64,000 nt of DNA from Botryosphaeria dothidea (lineage: Eukaryota > Ascomycota > Dothideomycetes > Botryosphaeriales > Botryosphaeriaceae). The stretch is taken from contig WWBZ02000073.1 of assembly GCA_011503125.2 (NCBI GenBank), positions 1 to 64,000 on the forward strand, in the 5' to 3' direction. This document shows positions 58,994 to 64,000 of this stretch, in pieces. The notes beneath the pieces are model-generated. The model searched no databases. It saw only the letters and a program-made list of their open reading frames with translations, and was not told where the DNA came from. Made by a program: the position numbers and the translations under genes. How positions within the stretch are numbered: the first letter of the stretch is position 1; every line of letters starts with the position of its first letter.

Positions 58994-59289
58994 CCCCTTA
59001 CTTCCCTTTTAGCTTCGTTGACTTAGTACCGAGGTCTAGACTTACCTGCTTACAAATTAGGAAGCTAGTATTTTAGTTAGTTCTTTGTATATATAAACCT
59101 CGCCCCCTCTGCCTCGTAGTTAGTTCTTTAGTCTAGCAACTTTGTATCCTCCTTAGACCACCTTGTTCTCCGCAGACTTACCTATGTCTTTCTACCTTTC
59201 CCCTTGTTCCTTATCTCTTAAGCCTAGCCCCTTATATTAGATCTTATAGGTCTAAGCCCCTTGTACCCGTTTGCCTCCGCATTATTATA
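58994..59289 (+). repeat. LTR-C-like sequence, 5'-truncated
   Basis: This resembles LTR-C from CCCCTTAC onward: TCTAGACTTACCTGCTTACA, a TATATAAACC box, and GTAGTTAGTTCTTTAGTCTAG. The downstream half differs and it ends near CATTATTATA. The first 25 bases expected of the LTR are replaced by the end of gypsy-4. Confidence 0.8.
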
Positions 59290-59860
59290 ATAAGTACGTT
59301 AGGCTAAGCTCTAAGCTTACCTAGACGGTAAGTAATAGTAAAGTTAAATCGGCTTAGAATTAGCTACTATCTTATTTGCCTCTTAGAGAGCCGTCGGACT
59401 ATTATAAAGTATTCGAGATTCTTATAGTCCGTAATAATCTTAAATTCTTTTACGCTTCGTAGCTCTATATTCTACTACTAAAGATACTTAATAATCGTAA
59501 GGAGCTCCTTATCGTAGATCTCGTAGTTATACTCTACTAGCGAGTTCTTCTTTAAGAAGTAGGTAACTAGCCGGAGCACTTTATTATTATCGTATTAGGA
59601 TAAAATTCCTCCTATATAGTATCCTAAGGAGTTAGTCTCGAGGATTATCTTTCGGTCCGGGTCGAATTAGGTAAGGATTAATGCCGTAATAAAGGCCTTC
59701 TTTAGCTTTCGAAACGCTCTTTCTACTCCTTCTATCTAATAGAACGGAACGTCTTTCTTTATAAGTATATATAACGGAGCCGTAGTCTTCGAGTATTTAT
59801 TAATAAAGCGCCGGTAGAAGTTCGCAAAGCTAAGGAATCTAAGCACTCCTTTAACTATAG

Positions 59861-60471
59861 ATAGATAGATAAATTTAATTTTTAAGCTGATTTAGCTCCC
59901 CGAAGGGTCTATGTAGCTGTGGCTATCTGTAAGGGTATATAGAAGGGGAAACCGTGGCTACTTTCTTGGGATAGCCCGGGTAAAAACCTTCCCTATCTAT
60001 AATGGTAGTATCCGTAGATACTCTATTTAGTATGGTTTTTCTATATACCGGTAGCGGTGTCTAAAGTAGGAAGAGTAGCTAAGAGGGAGGAACTATAGAG
60101 AGAGGTAACTGTAAATCTTAAGACTAAGCCGTAAGAAGTCCCGGCTTACCTATTTATAAGCGCTAGTAAAGCGCTCTTAAAATTTATTTTTAGAAGCGCC
60201 TAGCTGGCCCTTCTCCCCCTTGTTACCGCTAGAGAGAACGCGGGTACGTATGCTTTTATAGTGGGACGTACATGCCACTTGTGGCCCACCCTAACCACCT
60301 ATGGATTTTCCCCCTTATCACCGCTAGGGAGAACGCGGGTACGTGTGCTTTTAACGTGGGACGCACATGCCACGAGTAGGTAAGCGGTCTAAGATTCGAA
60401 CTTAGAACCTGTGCCACCCCAGAAAGGCCAGGTTACCGTGGAAGTGTACCCTACCAGTACACCACCCCGCC
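59861..60471 (-). mobile_element. SINE-2: second copy of the tRNA-derived SINE
   Basis: This is 611 bp with a 15-bp duplication CTCCTTTAACTATAG (59846-59860 and 60472-60486). It is less mutated than SINE-1. The minus-strand head reads GGCGGGGTGGTGTACTGG (A-box-like), with a perfect T arm at 60389-60405 (loop TTCGAAT). The 3' end carries the LINE-2-like tail and ATCTATCTAT. Confidence 0.92.
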
Positions 60472-60496
60472 CTCCTTTAACTATAGTTAGTATTTC

Positions 60497-60769
60497 TGTA
60501 ACGGTTTAGGCATCACTTGGGCATACGGTGGCAATTCAGGCACCTACCTACTACCCAACCTGTTCCGTACTTACTGCTACTACCCAATATCTGCCCAATA
60601 TCTGCCCAATCACTACCTTAACTCTACCCAATTTTTACCCAACAGTCATGTATTTAAGCCACCATAGTTACTACCTTCAGAAATCAGAGTCTTCTACATC
60701 TTCGTTTTCTCTCCCTAGGCACGCAAGGATATGCTGCGCATTCAGCAAGTTCCCGAGGAAACTGCAACA
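60497..60769 (+). repeat. Solo LTR-D, ATTTC duplication
   Basis: This 273-bp sequence runs from TGTAACGGTTTAGGC to CTGCAACA, flanked by ATTTC at 60492-60496 and 60770-60774. It includes imperfect TACCCAATATCTGCCC repeats. A truncated inverted copy is at 18086-18302. Confidence 0.93.
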
Positions 60770-60851
60770 ATTTCCTATTCCTAAATAGCTTTTACCTTAG
60801 CTAGGTCTATGCGGATACCTTTCCCAGCTTCGATAATAAATCTAAGATACT

Positions 60852-61023
60852 TGTAATGAGACTCGATGCTGCTACAGAGAGGTCGCACAAAGTGCGAGAG
60901 TCTACGTACAAGCGAGAGCTATAAAGTTGCGAAGTACGTAACGTCACCGCGTGCACGCGCGTCTGCTGCCTACACGTCATCACGTACACTGCCTCAACAC
61001 CACTTCTTCGTTCAGCCGTTACA
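60852..61023 (+). repeat. Solo LTR-E, ATACT duplication
   Basis: This is 172 bp from TGTAATGAGACTCG to AGCCGTTACA, flanked by ATACT at 60847-60851 and 61024-61028. It is GC-balanced and not RIP-mutated, so probably recent, and is the only copy in the window. The orientation is a guess from CTATAAAG near 60920. Confidence 0.9.
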
Positions 61024-61135
61024 ATACTTTATTAACTAAACCTCGAATTCGCACTTATCGATATTAAGCTATAGTCCCGCTACTTATAGCTTTTCGAGAA
61101 CCTTAGTTACGTGCTCTCGGTATTAGGTACGGGAT

Positions 61136-61504
61136 TGTTATAAACGTGGCTTATGTAGACTCCTTACTTGTTTACCTTCGTTGATTTAAAATCCGGATCT
61201 AGACTTACCTGCTTACAAATCAGGAAGCTAGTATTTTAGTTCGTTCTTTATATATATAAAGCTCGCCCCTCTGCTTTGTAGTTAGTTCTTTAGTCTAGCA
61301 ATGAGTATTCCTCGCGTACAACTTGGTACGCCTTGAATTGGACCTTGCTTGCCTCCCTCGTCCCTCGTCCCTCGTCCCTCGTCTCTCGCACCTCGTACCC
61401 TCGCCCTTTGAACTACACCCTTATACTTCGGCATTGCTTTACCCCTACTACCTTTACCGGCTTCGTTACCTCGTCTCTCCGCCCCCCAAGGTCCGTTCAT
61501 TACA
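61136..61504 (+). repeat. Solo LTR-C (3), GGGAT duplication
   Basis: This 369-bp sequence runs from TGTTATAAACGTGG to GTTCATTACA, flanked by GGGAT at 61131-61135 and 61505-61509. It is the third copy of the family, close in sequence to those at 55260 and 56114. Confidence 0.95.
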
Positions 61505-61657
61505 GGGATCCCTCGGTAAAAATAAGCATATTATCGATATAAGCCGATATAAAGTCGTCTAGGAAGTCCTATAGGGTCTAGTTAATATATCGTTAAAAGG
61601 TACTTAGTATATTAGCTAGTCTAAAGAGAGTAATAAGCTACTTAAATAGTCTAAAGC

Positions 61658-61889
61658 TGTTAGACCCCTTAAGCGCTACTACCCCAGGCAACTAGGTAGA
61701 TACTTAACAGCAACTAGAGGCCCCAGCTATACTAAGGATAACTCGGTCAGGCACTAGGGCACGGGCCCAGCGCTAAGCGACTGGGTATATTTACCCTTCG
61801 CCCTCTCTTTCCAGACTCTCTTTCCTTTCTTCTTGTATATAGATTTTCAGTTAAAAGCAATACCATCATTTCGGCTTTGCTGCCTTATA
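61658..61889 (+). repeat. gypsy-3 solo LTR, AAAGC duplication
   Basis: This 232-bp sequence runs from TGTTAGACCCC to GCCTTATA, flanked by AAAGC at 61653-61657 and 61890-61894. It confirms the LTR length used to bound gypsy-3. Confidence 0.95.
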
Positions 61890-61928
61890 AAAGCGGGTTC
61901 GAAAGGCTATAAGCTATTTATCTCCTAG

Positions 61929-62167
61929 TGTCAGACTTTCTTGCCTTACTACCTCAGGCATCTCAGTTATCTCGAATATTCTATCCTTTATACAACAACA
62001 CTCTTTAATGCCCAACCCCGCATCGGCACTCTCTCTCGGATCTTTAGTATCCTCGGTTATGTAGTCATCACTCGTGTATATAAGTAAGTCTACCGACCTC
62101 CCTCTCAGGAGACAGGCAGAATCTACTCTCTTTTCTAACCTTACACTCTTTACTCTTAAATCCAACA
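61929..62167 (+). repeat. Copia-B3 5' LTR
   Basis: This 239-bp LTR runs from TGTCAGACTTTC to AATCCAACA and is the reverse complement of the Copia-B1 and B2 LTRs. Confidence 0.95.
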
Positions 62168-62400
62168 GTTATAAGCCCGGGGGACGCTACGGCTGGACGC
62201 CAAGACTACCCCACTTCTTAGCTCTTTGCTGATCAACTCTCCTACTTAACTGAGTACTCTTTACTAACACGTAACTGCTGTCATCTACGGCTTCTACCCG
62301 GTTACAGGCTACGGCGACTGAACTAATAACTTAACACGGAGCCACACTGGCTACCACCTCTGCTCGAATCCAACTAGACTAATAATAACTTACTAACAAC

Positions 62401-64000
62401 ATGGGAGACTCTACCAAATCCCACATACTTACTAAGTCTTCGGACTAGAATTACTGGTTATTCCTGGTGAAAGGAAGAGCCTAGAACACTGATATCTGGA
62501 GCCTCGTTGATTCTTTACTGACAACTAAACCTTAGGGTACAACTAAACCTAAGAAACCAATAATTTAAGGCACAGTTACTGCTAATAAGAAGCTTACTTA
62601 TAACTATAAGATAAGCAACTATCGCGTAGACTACGCACTCTACGAAAAATAATAAAAGGCACTTGCTAATCTTGCAACCTATATCTAGGACTTAATCGCC
62701 ATAAATCTGCTCCCGTATATTAGCAACACGGATTCGGACAATTATCCTTAGACCTATCTAATAACGCTTAAAGCTAAACTCGCACTAACCAATGAAGCTA
62801 CCGATCTGGAACTCGAATAGTAGTACAATTAGCTCAAGCGAGGACCAACTAACCAGAACATTGAGAAATAGCTTTAATCTTAGGAAGAGGTCTATACCAA
62901 AGCCAAGCAACGCGACTTACTATAAGTCAAAGACGACCGACTAGTTAGAGACTTTCTCCTCTCCCTTCGAGGAATCGATTCCACCTACTCTTAGATAGAA
63001 CTATACCTTCTACGAGGCTAAGAAACTAAGCCAACTCTTTATAAAGCTGTTAAAGACTACAGGCAACACCTACGCATCGAGAATCTCGAGAAACTATCCA
63101 AATCCTCGAAGCACTTAGCCTTCCCGGCCACTTTCAAGGGCAAGGAATAGGAAAACAACGAAAAGCCACCTTGTATCTGTAGACTTAATCACTGGTATAA
63201 GGACTGTTTCTACCTGAACGAGGATATACGGCCCAAGCACTAGACACCAAATAAGGCTGCTCAAACACGTATTAACGAGAAACTTAAGGATCCAAAAATC
63301 AAGGCACGAATCGACTATGCACTAAATCGAGAAAAGGAAAGACAACTCGGTTCTCTATCTACTACAAACACGACTACAACTCTAACACCCAACGTTTAAA
63401 GCAAATTACCTTCAATCGAGGTCGCCTTATTCTCTGTTATTAGTCACTCTATAAGGAGAGCTAATACTTCTCTTTAGTTATCCTGGATTCTCGACTCTGG
63501 AACAGATCATCATATCTGTAACTAATCCATGTAGGATAGATTCAAACAAACCAGAGCTGCTGAACCAGACGAATACCTCACCTGTGGAGAAACAACTACA
63601 CTAATTACTGCGTATAGGATAGTCACTATCAACGTCAAGACACCATCTGGTAAAGGCCATATCACTCTCTAAGATGTTGTAATGTCTCCATCTTTTATAG
63701 CTAATCTTATATCGCTTGACAAAGCTCTTGAAGCAGGAATCGACTGGAACCCAAGGACTGGAACTCTAAGCAAGAACAATCAGACTCTCTGCTTCACTGA
63801 ACGATATAACGGACACTTCTACCTTGAACGAAATGCAGCACCGCTCCAAGCTTACTCTTTACTTCTCGCAACTTAACTAACTGCTTTCGCAACCAAAGCC
63901 GCATATATTACTAACTGGTACCGTATCCTTGGCCACGCTAGCTAGGAAACTCTTTAATATCTCGAAGAATCCACCGAAGGAACACAAATCACTCTATCAC
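62401..64000 (+). pseudogene. Copia-B3 Gag-Pol polyprotein, 5' part
   Basis: The frame runs from ATG 62401 (MGDSTKSHILTKSSD), with the same start context as the sister copies. Gag ends in the knuckle CICRLNHWYKDC near 63170. The protease has WILDSGTDHHICN near 63480, and the integrase start follows near 63900. TAG/TAA stops replace CAG/CAA/TGG throughout, so it is not functional. RT and RNase H lie beyond the window. Confidence 0.9.

Larger units (their letters stand above)
59290..61928 (-). pseudogene. pol: gypsy-6 Pol fragment (RT-RNase H) with five insertions
   Basis: This is a RIP-ruined gypsy pol on the minus strand. From the right: RT with RFRLFK and YIDN at 61530-61541 (YIDD expected), the palm and thumb with NIDKCEFEV near 61040, and FYRRFI near 59805. 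RNase H follows with FDPDRKIILET near 59650, YEIYDKELL near 59510 and [10 protein letters not shown] near 59415. It resembles gypsy-1 pol more than gypsy-3. SINE-2 and four solo LTRs interrupt it, each with its own duplication. Gag and LTRs are not seen; the 5' part should continue beyond Copia-B3 outside the window. Confidence 0.85.
61929..64000 (+). mobile_element. Copia-B3, plus strand, cut by the window end
   Basis: The third member of the Copia-B family starts with a 239-bp 5' LTR (61929-62167). The primer site GTTATAAGCCCGGG (62168-62181) and the polyprotein follow. The left flank is CCTAG; the right end lies outside the window. Confidence 0.95.

Overview
The window is a chromosome end of a filamentous ascomycete (Pezizomycotina). 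It opens with about 23 copies of the CCCTAA telomere repeat. Almost everything after that is transposable element. Most copies carry the scars of repeat-induced point mutation (RIP): C-to-T and G-to-A changes biased to CpA/TpG, which turn CAA, CAG and TGG codons into stops. No confidently intact host gene is visible. Element names such as gypsy-1 or Copia-A are local labels used only here.

Layout. 1-473: telomere and short subtelomeric DNA. 474-6522: gypsy-1, a complete minus-strand Ty3/gypsy chromovirus with 184-bp LTRs and the mildest decay of the gypsies. 6523-10319: LINE-1 copy 1 (plus strand), split by a solo gypsy-4 LTR. 10318-13100: LTRs and the gag of gypsy-5. 13110-17557: a balanced-composition island that does not look RIP-mutated, with weak gene candidates. 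17558-18302: fragments of gypsy-3 and of LTR family D. 18824-21357: LINE-1 copy 2, inverted relative to copy 1.

21358-58993 is one gypsy-4 element, about 7.85 kb once its insertions are removed, opened by nested insertions to 37.6 kb. Inside it lie Copia-A (21874-27278), SINE-1 (29655-30268), gypsy-3 (31836-54381), two solo LTR-C copies, and a LINE-1 fragment in its own 5' LTR. Gypsy-3, about 6.4 kb when collapsed, is itself split by Copia-B1, LINE-2 and Copia-B2, and Copia-B1 carries a further solo LTR. 59290-61928 is a gypsy-6 pol fragment with five insertions (SINE-2 and four solo LTRs), followed by Copia-B3, which runs off the window.

Boundaries were set from LTR ends (TG...CA), target-site duplications (TSDs), polypurine tracts and primer sites. 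Four gypsy families carry a primer site complementary to their own LTR (Tf1-type self-priming). The copia families instead match the anticodon arm of initiator tRNA-Met. A tRNA-headed SINE shares its 3' tail and its target preference with LINE-2, which suggests LINE-2 machinery mobilised it. The region between the gypsy-4 pol gene and its 3' LTR holds a decayed convergent reading frame with an intron-like gap and a cysteine-rich motif. The last two are the best candidates for undescribed biology here.
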